Shown here one piece after another: positions 7,673-15,463 of a stretch of 64,000 nucleotides of DNA. Where the stretch lies: the NCBI GenBank assembly GCA_036009625.1, contig DASYLJ010000006.1, positions 27,500 to 91,499 on the forward strand. The letters are read 5' to 3'. The position numbers and the translations under genes are program-made. The notes under the pieces are model-generated. The model had not been told where the DNA came from and made no database searches. It saw only the letters and a program-made list of their open reading frames with translations. The DNA comes from DASYLJ01 sp036009625. Lineage in GTDB: Bacteria > Desulfobacterota > Binatia > DP-6. Numbering within the stretch: position 1 is the stretch's first letter; each line of letters opens with the position of its first letter.

Positions 7673-9046
7673 ATGAAACGCATCGCCATCCTGACCGCCG
7701 GCGGCGACACGCCGGCGCTGAACGCCACCATCCATGGCGCCGTCGTGCGGGCGAACCAGCTCCGGGTAGAGATCATCGGGCTCATCAAGGGCTTCAACTG
7801 CCTCTTCAACCCGCGCGTCCCGCACGTCATGCTGAATCCCCTCTTCCAGGAGATTCCCGAGCTCGACCCGACCAAGGGCGGCACCCTGATCGGCTCGTCG
7901 CGCGACTTCATCGACCCCCAGAAGACCGACGAGCTGGACATGGTGGCGTCGCGCCTGCGCCGTCTCGGCATCGACGGCCTGGTGTGCGTCGGCGGCGACG
8001 GCACGCTGAACGGCCTCCAGCCGCTGGCCGAGCGGCTGCCCGTCGTGCTCGCGCCGAAGACCATCGACAACGACCTCGGCCTCAACTACCCGAGCGAGCC
8101 CGACGAGTGGGTGCGCGCCGGCGAGCGCTACAAGCGCACGCGCTCGAGTGCCGTCTTCGACCTCGACCAGATCGTCAACTACGTCACCCCCGGCTACGCC
8201 ACGGCGGTGTTCGTCTCCGCGACTGGCGTCGATCGCGTGCGCACGACGGCCGAGAGCCACCGCCGCATCGCCATCGTCGAGGTGATGGGCCGCCACTCGG
8301 GTTACATCGCGCTCGGCAGCGCGTACGGTCGGCCCGACATCATCCTCGTCCCCGAGCACCCGCTCGACCTCGAGCTGCTGTGCGAGCGCGTGAAGCACCT
8401 CTACGACCTGCAGAAGAACGTCGTCATCGTCTGCGGCGAGGGCGTCGTCGACGAGCAGGGACGCGAGCTCGGCGCCGAGACCCGTACCACCGATCCGGCC
8501 GGGAACGTCGTCCTCACCGGTGCCGCCGAGGCGCTGCGCACGCGGCTCATCCGCATGATCGGCGACACCTACTTCCAGCGCTATCGACGCGGGCAGTCGG
8601 CGCGCGAAGCCATCTTCACCAGAAAGGTCGGTCACACCCAGCGCGGTGGCCGGCCCATCCTGTTCGATCGCTTCTATGCCGCGCAGCTCGGAGCGAAGGC
8701 GGTCGAGATGCTGGTCGAGGGACGCAACAACGCCGTCGCCATCCTGCAGTACACGTCGGCGAAGGGGTTCCACGTCGAGGGGTACGACGCCAACCGCTTC
8801 CGCGACCGCTGGGGCCACATCCACGCCCGCGCCATGTACCCCGCCCTCTTCGATCCCGTCCTGATGAAGCCGTCGAAGCTCGGCATCGACTACCTGCTTC
8901 CCATCTTCACAGACGCCATCGGCGAGGACGACGCGGAGCACATGCGCCAGACGCTCTTCGCCGCCGGCAACCTGGCGCAGCCCTACCACTCGATCAACAC
9001 CGACGTGCACAAGCGCATCCGCTACCTCCCGCCCGACGAGGGCTGA
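7673..9046 (+). CDS. 6-phosphofructokinase family (ATP or PPi type undecided)
   Basis: This 457-residue kinase has the N-terminal TAGGDTPALNATIHG loop, GGDGT at residues 107-111, the catalytic PKTIDND at 128-134 (Asp132 as base) and EVMGRHSGYIALGSA in the sugar-phosphate site. It would phosphorylate fructose 6-phosphate in glycolysis. The combination of Gly at the GGDG position and Lys at PKT is neither the E. coli ATP pattern (Gly/Gly) nor the classical PPi pattern (Asp/Lys). The length is above the bacterial ATP-PFK (~320) and near the longer group. A GTG at 7664 could add three residues; ATG 7673 is preferred. No glycolytic neighbour lies nearby. Confidence 0.9.
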   Translation: MKRIAILTAGGDTPALNATIHGAVVRANQLRVEIIGLIKGFNCLFNPRVPHVMLNPLFQEIPELDPTKGGTLIGSSRDFIDPQKTDELDMVASRLRRLGIDGLVCVGGDGTLNGLQPLAERLPVVLAPKTIDNDLGLNYPSEPDEWVRAGERYKRTRSSAVFDLDQIVNYVTPGYATAVFVSATGVDRVRTTAESHRRIAIVEVMGRHSGYIALGSAYGRPDIILVPEHPLDLELLCERVKHLYDLQKNVVIVCGEGVVDEQGRELGAETRTTDPAGNVVLTGAAEALRTRLIRMIGDTYFQRYRRGQSAREAIFTRKVGHTQRGGRPILFDRFYAAQLGAKAVEMLVEGRNNAVAILQYTSAKGFHVEGYDANRFRDRWGHIHARAMYPALFDPVLMKPSKLGIDYLLPIFTDAIGEDDAEHMRQTLFAAGNLAQPYHSINTDVHKRIRYLPPDEG

Positions 9047-9071
9047 GAGTCATCGCATGGCGCGCTCGTCG

Positions 9072-9920
9072 CTACGACGCCATGAACTTCGCGAACGCCT
9101 CCGCCCAGTCCGGGTGCCAGCGCGACAGCGCCGGGCGGTTCTGGATGACGTCGTCCATGGCCCACTGCATGCGTCGCTCGTCCATCGCCCGCGTGACATC
9201 GTTGTCCGGGCAGATGATGTAGAAGTCGCCGGCGGCGAGGTGCGCGAGCAGGAAGTCGACGACCTGGTCCGCCGTCCACGCCGCCGCTGGCTTCTCGCCA
9301 CCGCGCCCCGTCATGCCGGTGAAGGTGAAGCCGGGCACCAGCAGATGCGCCGTCACTCGGCACCCGGGGCGGTTGCGGAGGTCGTGCGCGAGCCCTTCGG
9401 TGAACACCTTCACGCCCGCCTTCGCAACGTTGTAGGCCGTGTTGCCCGGCGGCGTCGTGATGCCCTGCTTCGAGCCCGTATTGACGACGAGCGACGGCCC
9501 GCCCGCAGCGATCATCGTCGGCGCGAAGGTCTGGACACCGTGGATGACGCCCCAGAGATTCACTTCGAGGAGCCGGCGCCACTGTTCCGCCTGCTCGAGG
9601 GGACCGCCACCGTCGCCGATCGCGGCGTTGTTCATGAGGATCGCGACGTCACCGAAGTCGCGCTGCACGATCGCGTGGAGATGCTGCACGTCGTCGATCC
9701 GCGAGACGTCCGTCGGCACGGCGCGCACCGCGTCCGCACCGTCGGGCGCGACGCGCGTCACCTCGTCGGCGGCGCGTCGAAGCGCGTCGCCGTCGAGATC
9801 CGCGAGACAGACGCGCAGCCCCATGGTGGCGAAGCGACGCGCGGCGGCGAGGCCGATGCCGCTGGCCGCACCGGTAACGACGGCAGTGCGGCCGGGAGTG
9901 AACGCGGGGTGCTGATCCAT
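9072..9920 (-). CDS. Short-chain dehydrogenase/reductase
   Basis: This 282-residue classical SDR has TGAASGIG at about 17-24 (NAD(P) binding), NNAA at 97-100, Ser150 in NTGS, and the catalytic YNVAK with Tyr163 and Lys167. The Asp in LADLDGDAL after strand 2 favours NAD over NADP. The substrate is unknown. The longer frame upstream has no start signal; ATG 9920 begins MDQHPAFTPGRTAVVTG, the normal distance before the glycine motif. It lies 47 bp downstream of a small secreted-protein gene on the same strand and converges with the phosphofructokinase gene. Confidence 0.88.
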   Translation of the reverse strand: MDQHPAFTPGRTAVVTGAASGIGLAAARRFATMGLRVCLADLDGDALRRAADEVTRVAPDGADAVRAVPTDVSRIDDVQHLHAIVQRDFGDVAILMNNAAIGDGGGPLEQAEQWRRLLEVNLWGVIHGVQTFAPTMIAAGGPSLVVNTGSKQGITTPPGNTAYNVAKAGVKVFTEGLAHDLRNRPGCRVTAHLLVPGFTFTGMTGRGGEKPAAAWTADQVVDFLLAHLAAGDFYIICPDNDVTRAMDERRMQWAMDDVIQNRPALSRWHPDWAEAFAKFMAS

Positions 9921-9967
9921 GGCCGACGTCTTCCACGGATCGAGCGACCCCGCCACAGGGACGAGGT

Positions 9968-10408
9968 TCAGCGTCCGGTCGAAGCCACCGGCGCACTCCC
10001 GCCGCCACCGCCCGCGGTCCCACCCGTCGACGACCCGACAGGCGAGATCGTACCGGGCGCCGTCGGCGAGCCCGCTTCGGCCGGCTCGCACACGACACAG
10101 TCAGCCACCGACGTCCACTGGCCGAGGAAGTCGGTCTCGAACGGCGGGTTCTTCCAGCACGCGGGATCGACGCCACCGAAGTTCGGCACGTCGGTTCCCT
10201 TCTGCCGGAAGGCGAAGATGTTGCCGACGATGAGCGGGGTGAAGCCCGCGGGGCAGACGCGATCGCCGTAGACCGTGAGCCGTTGGACGGCATTGACGCT
10301 CACCGTGGACGTCGTACGACGGCGTCCCGGAACGGTCGATTCGGCGCCGGAAACCTCTGCGAGGAGCAGCGTCGCGAGGCCGATGAGCAGGAACATGCGG
10401 GTGGACAT
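9968..10408 (-). CDS. Small secreted protein, unknown function
   Basis: This 146-residue protein has a signal peptide (MSTRMFLLIGLATLLLAEVSG) and a strong AGGAGG ribosome site 11-16 nt upstream of ATG 10408. The mature part has four cysteines (DRVCPAG, DPACWKN, DCVVC), probably forming disulfides, and ends in a Gly/Ser/Thr-rich low-complexity tail. No family is recognised. It is followed after 47 bp by the SDR, possibly in one transcript. Confidence 0.7.
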   Translation of the reverse strand: MSTRMFLLIGLATLLLAEVSGAESTVPGRRRTTSTVSVNAVQRLTVYGDRVCPAGFTPLIVGNIFAFRQKGTDVPNFGGVDPACWKNPPFETDFLGQWTSVADCVVCEPAEAGSPTAPGTISPVGSSTGGTAGGGGGSAPVASTGR

Positions 10409-10541
10409 GACGGGCTTTCCTCCTTGGCGAACGACTAGGTGCCCCGCATGCGCACCGTCAAGAACGCATCCCGCAACGCAGAGAGCATGCCCCCGCAGAA
10501 CGTGGCTTATCGGGCGGTCCGGCGCGGGCTAAGCGTATCCC

Positions 10542-10781
10542 ATGCATACGACCCTTCGCCGACGCACTTCGCTCGGGCTCGCGCTGGCGCTCGCGACGAG
10601 CCTGTTCCTCGCCGGTCCCGCCGATGCTCGCGGGTTCAACGACGAGTACGTCTTCGCGGCCACGCGTGGCGTGAACCACATGGACGTGAACCCCGCGCTC
10701 AAGGTGCCGCTCTTTCCGCTCACGGTCGCGGTCGACCTGGTCTTCCTCCCCTTTGCACTGATCGCGGGCGCGGTCTCGTGA
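10542..10781 (+). CDS. Small exported YceK/YidQ-like protein
   Basis: This 79-residue protein has an N-terminal signal sequence (RRRTSLGLALALATSLFLAG) with a basic n-region, then a short mature part with VNPALKVPLFPLTVAVDLVF followed by LPFALIAG. The last segment is the hallmark of YceK/YidQ-like small envelope proteins. No lipobox cysteine is present, unlike many members. The stop codon overlaps the left arm of a 9-bp inverted repeat. Function is unknown. Confidence 0.6.
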   Translation: MHTTLRRRTSLGLALALATSLFLAGPADARGFNDEYVFAATRGVNHMDVNPALKVPLFPLTVAVDLVFLPFALIAGAVS

Positions 10782-10798
10782 ACCGTCATTGACGGTTC
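10780..10798. promoter_or_regulatory. Perfect 9-bp inverted repeat overlapping a -35 box
   Basis: GAACCGTCA and TGACGGTTC are separated by one base. The right arm overlaps the TTGACG -35 box at 10789, and the left arm overlaps the end of the preceding gene. It fits an operator for a dimeric repressor controlling the downstream mini-operon; a weak hairpin terminator is the alternative. Confidence 0.4.
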
Positions 10799-10817
10799 CA
10801 CACCACGAGAGTACGGT
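10789..10817 (+). promoter_or_regulatory. Sigma-70-like promoter for the 10947-11813 mini-operon
   Basis: TTGACG at 10789-10794, a 17-nt spacer and TACGGT at 10812-10817. The predicted leader is about 120 nt and ends with an AGGAGG ribosome site, unlike the leaderless promoters elsewhere in the window. Confidence 0.5.
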
Positions 10818-10946
10818 CGGCTCTACTCTGCGCAGTGATCACGTCCGGTGACTGTCGGACAGTGGCGCTAGCTGCAGTCTCACCGCCTCGTGGACAGAGC
10901 CTCCGCGTCGTCGGCGCCTGCACCAGGCTACGACCCAGGAGGCCCC

Positions 10947-11402
10947 ATGTTCTTCCCCAGCGGTCCATCGCCGAACCGATTCGTCCGCACGTTCTCGAAG
11001 GGGTCTCCCCGCGAACGCGGCCCGATCCATGCCGTCGGTCATCGGGTCCTCGTGAGCGCGGGCGACGACGCGAAACGTGTCGTCCCACTGACCGATGCCA
11101 TCGATGGTGCCACGCTCGGTACCGTCGCCCACGGCGGCGAAGTCGAGATACTCGCCTGGCAGCCCTTCGGCGCGAACGGCACTCGATATCGGGTATTGTC
11201 GCACAGCAGCGGCATCGAAGGCTGGCTGAGCGCGCGGAGCCTGCAGGCACAGGAGCGGCCACCCGCTCCGCCACGCGTCCTAGCCATCGCCGCCGCCCCG
11301 ACCCGCGCCGTCCGCAAGAAGGTCGCGGTGAAGCCGACCGTCGCCATCCCGGCCATCCCCGCACTGGTCGCCAAGCAGCCACCACGCACACCGGCACGCT
11401 GA
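10947..11402 (+). CDS. SH3-like domain protein of unknown function
   Basis: This 151-residue protein has an SH3-like fold signature in its centre (VVPLTDAIDGATLGTVAHGG, EVEILAW, RYRVLSHSSGIEGWLSARSL), typical of bacterial SH3_3 domains that bind peptides or wall material. The C-terminal part is Pro/Ala/Lys-rich and basic (KKVAVKPTVA). There is no signal peptide. ATG 10947 follows AGGAGG at 10937-10942, so this start is chosen over an upstream in-frame ATG at 10890. It is the first gene of a three-gene unit; the next starts 10 bp downstream. Confidence 0.65.
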   Translation: MFFPSGPSPNRFVRTFSKGSPRERGPIHAVGHRVLVSAGDDAKRVVPLTDAIDGATLGTVAHGGEVEILAWQPFGANGTRYRVLSHSSGIEGWLSARSLQAQERPPAPPRVLAIAAAPTRAVRKKVAVKPTVAIPAIPALVAKQPPRTPAR

Positions 11403-11412
11403 GGGACGGACG

Positions 11413-11607
11413 ATGGCCACCGCATCCTACGGTCCGTGTCCGCATTGCAGCTCGTCGCTCTCGTTCCTCCGAGGTGTGGCGGGCACCAAGATGAACCCGG
11501 CCTGCCCGCGTTGCGGCGTCGCGATCGAGGTCGCGCGCCCGACCTTCCTCATGGCCGACCACTCGGCGCCCGCACCCATCCGGGCAAAGATCGTCAAGCC
11601 GCTATGA
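11413..11607 (+). CDS. Small zinc-ribbon protein
   Basis: This 64-residue protein has CPHC near residues 9-12 and CPRC near 32-35, a four-cysteine zinc ribbon. The rest is short and mildly basic (IRAKIVKPL). It starts 10 bp after the SH3-like gene, and its stop codon overlaps the next ATG (ATGA), so the three genes are very likely co-translated. Function is unknown; nucleic-acid or protein binding is possible. Confidence 0.65.
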   Translation: MATASYGPCPHCSSSLSFLRGVAGTKMNPACPRCGVAIEVARPTFLMADHSAPAPIRAKIVKPL

Positions 11608-11813
11608 ACGCGCTCGCGGCGATCCTGCGACTCGTTATCGGGTTACCACAGTGGGCGGCGGCGGCCTGGCGCCGGCGCGCCGCGCGGGGACACCCGAGCC
11701 CATTCGTCGGCAACGATCAGGCACGCCGCCATGCGGACAGCCGAAAACAGTTCTGGGCCGAGCTCCACGCCGGCGAGCGGCTCGCCCAGCAGCGGAGCGA
11801 ACCCAGCGAATGA
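11604..11813 (+). CDS. Small basic/amphipathic protein, third gene of the mini-operon
   Basis: This 69-residue protein starts at ATG 11604, overlapping the preceding stop by four bases. The N-terminus is hydrophobic (ALAAILRLVIGLPQWAAAAW), followed by an Arg-rich stretch (RRRAARGH) and a charged helix (DSRKQFWAELHAGERLAQQ). It may sit at the membrane by an amphipathic helix. The longer frame from 11436 is only a shadow over the zinc-ribbon gene. No family is recognised. Confidence 0.5.
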   Translation: MNALAAILRLVIGLPQWAAAAWRRRAARGHPSPFVGNDQARRHADSRKQFWAELHAGERLAQQRSEPSE

Positions 11814-11978
11814 CGATCCGGGACCCCGCATTGTGCTGCAGGTCGGCATGGTGATAGGGCTACCGAGTCGTCTTGTTTGTGCGTGAATCGACTTGCCTCT
11901 GTTCTACCGCGTTCGGTCTCTCGCCCAGACACTGCGTCACCAATTCAACCGCCCCAATCAGGGGCATGGAGGCAGCAC

Positions 11979-12278
11979 ATGGGTAAGAAACTGTTCGTTG
12001 GTAACCTGTCGTTCGACACCAAGAGCTCCGATCTGGAGAGCCTCTTCTCGCAGGCCGGAACCTGCGAGTCGGTGGCCGTCATCACCGATCGTGAGAGCGG
12101 TCAGTCGCGCGGCTTCGGCTTCGTCGAGATGAGCTCGTCGGGCGAGGCGCAGCAGGCCATTTCGAAGTTCAACGGCACCGATCTGCAGGGCCGCACCCTC
12201 AACGTCAGCGAGGCGAAGGAGCGTTCGTCTGGTGGCGGCGGCGGTGGCGGCGGTGGCGGCGGCGGTCGCCGCTACTAA
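11979..12278 (+). CDS. RRM-domain RNA-binding protein, glycine-rich tail
   Basis: This 99-residue protein has a single RNA recognition motif: RNP2 KLFVGNLSF at 4-12 and RNP1 RGFGFVEM at about 45-52. It ends in a run of glycines and RRY. Such small bacterial RRM proteins bind single-stranded RNA and are often cold- or stress-responsive. GGAGG at 11968-11972 precedes ATG 11979 by 6 nt and fixes the start. The 165-bp upstream region is non-coding. A strong hairpin at 12294-12326 follows the stop. Confidence 0.92.
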   Translation: MGKKLFVGNLSFDTKSSDLESLFSQAGTCESVAVITDRESGQSRGFGFVEMSSSGEAQQAISKFNGTDLQGRTLNVSEAKERSSGGGGGGGGGGGGRRY

Positions 12279-12293
12279 TCGCGACACACTCGT

Positions 12294-12326
12294 CGGGTGC
12301 GCATCCCTTCCCGGGATGCGCACCCG
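12294..12326 (+). terminator. 14-bp perfect hairpin between RRM gene and small basic protein gene
   Basis: CGGGTGCGCATCCC at 12294-12307 pairs with GGGATGCGCACCCG at 12313-12326 around a 5-nt loop. It starts 16 nt after the RRM stop and ends 46 nt before the next ATG. It is an intrinsic terminator, or a partial terminator/processing site if the two genes share a transcript. Confidence 0.6.
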
Positions 12327-12372
12327 GTGCGCCCGGCGCCCCGACGACGCCGACTCTCGAACGGAGGCACAC

Positions 12373-12519
12373 ATGGGCGACCGATCACCCAAGTCGAAGC
12401 AGCGCGACCACGACCAGAAGAACGCCGCCAAGTCGGCGGGCGCGGCGCAGGCCAAGTCCAAGCAGGCCAGTCAGGCGCAGCCCGCGAAGCCGGTTCCCGG
12501 CGCCAAGGGCCGGAAGTAG
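12373..12519 (+). CDS. Short basic conserved protein (MGDRSPKSKQ type)
   Basis: This 48-residue protein is composed almost entirely of Lys, Gln, Ala, Ser and Pro (MGDRSPKSKQRDHDQKNAAK), with no hydrophobic core, so it is predicted to be disordered. Similar tiny MGD(R/K)SPKSKQ proteins occur in many bacteria without an assigned function. ATG 12373 follows GGAGG by 6 nt, in the same spacing and context as the RRM gene, suggesting shared ancestry of the leader. RNA or nucleoid association is an inference from its charge. Confidence 0.6.
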   Translation: MGDRSPKSKQRDHDQKNAAKSAGAAQAKSKQASQAQPAKPVPGAKGRK

Positions 12520-12534
12520 CCCCCGAAGTAGTCC

Positions 12535-12556
12535 CGACGTCGCCATCGCGACGTCG
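12535..12556. terminator. Bidirectional hairpin between convergent genes
   Basis: CGACGTCGC and GCGACGTCG form a 9-bp stem with a 4-nt loop. It lies between the stop of the small basic gene (12519) and the stop of the minus-strand DJ-1 gene (12563), so it could terminate both. Confidence 0.5.
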
Positions 12557-12562
12557 ACGCGA

Positions 12563-13216
12563 TCAGGCCCGCGCCGCGATCTGCGTCATCACCTGCATCA
12601 TCGCCGTCATCGCCTGTCCCACGCACTCCGGTCCGGCCTTGTCGGGCGATCCCGCGTCGAACGGCGGATGCGGGTCGTACTCGAGCATGAGCTGCACCGT
12701 GCGCGCGTAGTCGTCGCCCGCGATCTCGGCCATCAGCGTCAGCGCCATGTCGATGCCCGCGCTGACGCCGGCACCGGTGACGACTTTGCCGCGACGGACC
12801 ACGCGTTGGTGCACGGGGTTCGCACCCAGTCGCGCTAGATCTTCGAAGGCGCCCCAGTGCGTCGTCGCATCGACGCCGTTCAGGATGCCGGCCCCAGCGA
12901 GCAACAACGACCCGGTGCACACCGACGTCGTCCACTGTGTCGTCTCGTGCGCGCGCGCGATCCACGCCACGATCGGGTGATCGGGCACGAGCGTCGCGGT
13001 GATGAGGCCACCCGGCACGAGGAGGATGTCCGGATCGGGCAGCTCGTCGAACGACTTCCTGGCGATGATGGTGAGAAAGCCGGTGTCGTCGGTGACGGGA
13101 CCGGCCTTCGCCGCGACGAAGGTCACCTCGGCGCCTGGAAGACCCGACAGCACCTGGAACGGTCCCATCGCATCGAGGGACGTGAAGTTGTCGTAGAGAC
13201 CGATCGCGATCCGCAT
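12563..13216 (-). CDS. DJ-1/PfpI family protein (isonitrile hydratase-like)
   Basis: This 217-residue protein is a full-length DJ-1/PfpI domain: IAIGLYDNFTSLDAMGPFQV at the N-terminus, ILLVPGG at 64-70 and the nucleophile elbow TSVCTGSLLLAGAG with Cys100. The D-x-x-GP opening and this elbow are typical of the isonitrile hydratase/AraC-N-terminal branch rather than of protease or glyoxalase members. The enzyme activity is therefore only tentative. ATG 13216 is preceded by a promoter whose -10 ends 6 nt upstream, with no ribosome site, so translation is probably leaderless. Confidence 0.82.
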   Translation of the reverse strand: MRIAIGLYDNFTSLDAMGPFQVLSGLPGAEVTFVAAKAGPVTDDTGFLTIIARKSFDELPDPDILLVPGGLITATLVPDHPIVAWIARAHETTQWTTSVCTGSLLLAGAGILNGVDATTHWGAFEDLARLGANPVHQRVVRRGKVVTGAGVSAGIDMALTLMAEIAGDDYARTVQLMLEYDPHPPFDAGSPDKAGPECVGQAMTAMMQVMTQIAARA

Positions 13217-13222
13217 TGACGA

Positions 13223-13252
13223 ACCGTATGGCGATCGTCCGGCCAGGTTCAA
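13223..13252 (-). promoter_or_regulatory. Promoter with leaderless start for the DJ-1/PfpI gene
   Basis: On the minus strand TTGAAC (13252-13247), an 18-nt spacer and TACGGT (13228-13223) are followed after 6 nt by ATG 13216. There is no Shine-Dalgarno sequence. Confidence 0.5.
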
Positions 13253-13280
13253 TCCCCTGGCCGGATAGGTGGTGTGATTG

Positions 13281-14783
13281 TCAGCTGGGATCGAAGCGAT
13301 TGGTCTCGCCCGGCGTGACGAGGCCGCGCACTCCGACACCCTCGTGCGTCGTCAGGCGCTCGAGGACGGACGGATCGTCGGGGGTGTTCGCCAGGAACCG
13401 CCGTCCGTCGTCCAGCCGTCCGACGACGATGCCGCGGATCGGCTCGCCGGCGCGTCCGTGGAGGACGGTGTACGTCTCGATGGTGGCCGGGCCCGACGGC
13501 TCAGTCGCCAGCGCCGGCGAAAGCGCGCCGTCGATCCGCTCCTGGCCCGCGGTGGGATCGGGACGCACGAACGGCCCGTCCTTCGGCCGCGACGCATAGA
13601 TGCCGACGGCGTGCTTGGTGAGGTACCACCCGAGCGCCGTCACCAGCCCGACGCTCCCCGGCTGGGCCCGCAGGCGATCCATCATGCTGGCGATGCCATG
13701 CATCGAGTAGTTGTTCCCCGGCCCACCGAAGTACGGCAGGCCGCCGGTGACCGTGAGCGGCCGCGGGTCGTCCGCCGAGACACCCAGCATGTCGCGTCCG
13801 ATCTGCACGGCGCACGGGAAACAGCTGTACAGCTCGAGGTGGTCGACGGCATCGATGCCGATGGCCGCGGCGCCGAGTGCCTGTCGGCCTGCCTCGCGGA
13901 TCGCCGGTGAGCTGACGTAGTCGACGCGGTCCGACACGAACCAGCGATCCGTCGCCTCGCCCGTGCCCCAGAGGTACACCCAGCGCGACTCGGGGATGCC
14001 GAGCGCACGCGCCTGTGCGACCGACGTCATGAGCACCGCCGCGCCCTGATCGACGTCGATGATGGCGTTCATGCGCTTCGGGTAGGGGAAGCCGATCAGA
14101 CGGTTGTCGGCCGAGATCGTGGCGATCTCGGCCGCGGTGCGGGCGTCGCGGAACCACGCGTACGGGTTCTCGGCAGCGACCGCCGACATGCGGCTGCACA
14201 GCGTGCCGAGCGCCGCGCGGTGCGCCTCGATCGACAATCCCTGCTTGGCGCGGAGCGCGTTCTCGAACAGGGGATACACCTGCGTCGGCATGTTGAGGCC
14301 GTGGTTGGTCTCGACCGCCGTCGTGCCCTCGCGCCGATCGCCGACGACGGTAGCCTTGCCGTCGGGCGCCGTCGTCCAGTCGAGCGTCGTGTTGGTGCGC
14401 TGCGCGCGCAGCACAGTGCGGACGGCCTCGGCGCCGGCGAGGAGCGCCAGCTGGACGCGACCGTCGGCGATCTTCTGTGCCGTCTCGTTGACGAGCCACT
14501 GCGGCGAGTTGCCGCCGACGGTGGTGTAGATGGCATCGGTCGGGTGCGCGCCGATGCGCTCGGCCAGCGCCCCAGGCAGATTCCGGTACGGCCAGCAGAA
14601 GACGTTCACGACCGCGAGCGCGTCGAGACGCTCGAGCAGCGCCGGCCCGGCGCCCGCGTCGTCCGCGGCGCGCCGGGCAGCGAGCGTCATCATGGCCAAC
14701 GGATCCAGCGCCGACGCCGGCTCGGCGTCGCGCTGGGTGAGCTGGCCCGCTCCCACCAGGATGGGAGTACGATCGTCGCGCAT
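13281..14783 (-). CDS. Thiolase-like protein (acetyl-CoA acetyltransferase family) lacking the nucleophilic cysteine
   Basis: This 500-residue protein has a thiolase-fold layout: RTPILVGAGQLTQRD at the start, a VGGNSPQWLVN segment where thiolases carry their acyl-accepting Cys, LLAGAEAV, and GGPGNNYSMHGIASMMD with the conserved His. The cysteine is replaced (GGNSP), and the C-terminal Cys motif is also absent (WYLTKHAVGIY). A C-terminal extension of about 100 residues may be an OB-like domain as in other members. Claisen chemistry is therefore doubtful; acyl-CoA or lipid handling is more likely. Its ATG overlaps the upstream YceI stop by one base (TAATG), so the two are probably coupled. Confidence 0.78.
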   Translation of the reverse strand: MRDDRTPILVGAGQLTQRDAEPASALDPLAMMTLAARRAADDAGAGPALLERLDALAVVNVFCWPYRNLPGALAERIGAHPTDAIYTTVGGNSPQWLVNETAQKIADGRVQLALLAGAEAVRTVLRAQRTNTTLDWTTAPDGKATVVGDRREGTTAVETNHGLNMPTQVYPLFENALRAKQGLSIEAHRAALGTLCSRMSAVAAENPYAWFRDARTAAEIATISADNRLIGFPYPKRMNAIIDVDQGAAVLMTSVAQARALGIPESRWVYLWGTGEATDRWFVSDRVDYVSSPAIREAGRQALGAAAIGIDAVDHLELYSCFPCAVQIGRDMLGVSADDPRPLTVTGGLPYFGGPGNNYSMHGIASMMDRLRAQPGSVGLVTALGWYLTKHAVGIYASRPKDGPFVRPDPTAGQERIDGALSPALATEPSGPATIETYTVLHGRAGEPIRGIVVGRLDDGRRFLANTPDDPSVLERLTTHEGVGVRGLVTPGETNRFDPS

Positions 14784-15373
14784 TACTTCTGCGTGGCTTC
14801 GACGTCGATCGTGACCGTGATCTCGTCGCCGACGACGAGACCGCCGCCATCCAGGTTCTTGCTCCAGGTGATGCCGAAGTCCTTGCGGCTGATCTTCGCG
14901 GTGGCCGAGGCCCCGGCGCGCGTGTTGCCGTACGGATCCTTGATGGCCGGCGTCGGGCCCTCGACATCGAGCACGACTTCCTTCGTCACGCCGTGCAGCG
15001 TGAGGTCGCCCGTGACCGCGAGCTTGCCGGTGCCGGCAGGCGCGATCTTCTTCGATTTGAAGGTGATGGTCGGGAACTTGGCGACGTCGAGGAAGTCGGG
15101 GCTCTTCAAATGCGTGTCGCGCTTGGCGTCGCCGGTGCTGATGCTGGCGGCGTCGATCGTGGCCTCGACGACGGCACCGGCGGGGTTCGACGGATCGCCG
15201 GTGACGGTGCCCGAGAACGTCGCGAAGCTACCGCGGACGTTGCTCACCATCATGTGACGGATGGCGAAGCTGATGTTCGAGTGGCCGGGATCGATGCCCC
15301 AGGTGGCCGCACCGGCGAGCGCGGGTGCGACGAGGGCTGCGAGGGCGATGACGGACGACGACAGTCGATGCAT
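14783..15373 (-). CDS. YceI family periplasmic lipid-binding protein
   Basis: This 196-residue protein has a signal peptide (HRLSSSVIALAALVAPALAG) and the complete YceI lipocalin-like domain: WGIDPGHSNISFAIRHMMVS, GKLAVTGDLTLHGVTKEVVL, FGITWSKNLDGGGLVVGDE. YceI proteins bind isoprenoid-type lipids such as polyprenyl quinones in the periplasm. GGGAGG lies 5 nt before ATG 15373. It is followed, with a one-base overlap, by the thiolase-like gene, suggesting a joint role in lipid metabolism. Confidence 0.92.
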   Translation of the reverse strand: MHRLSSSVIALAALVAPALAGAATWGIDPGHSNISFAIRHMMVSNVRGSFATFSGTVTGDPSNPAGAVVEATIDAASISTGDAKRDTHLKSPDFLDVAKFPTITFKSKKIAPAGTGKLAVTGDLTLHGVTKEVVLDVEGPTPAIKDPYGNTRAGASATAKISRKDFGITWSKNLDGGGLVVGDEITVTIDVEATQK

Positions 15374-15463
15374 GGAGCCTCCCTTTTCGAGCCGCCAACC
15401 CTGCGTGGCGACGGCCCTCGTGTCAACGATGGCTCCGCATTTGCATCGCCGCTGACCGCGCGC

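Noticed and set aside
12232..12275. GGT/GGC run at the RRM gene end as an independent repeat element
   Set aside because: It simply encodes the glycine-rich tail of the RRM protein.
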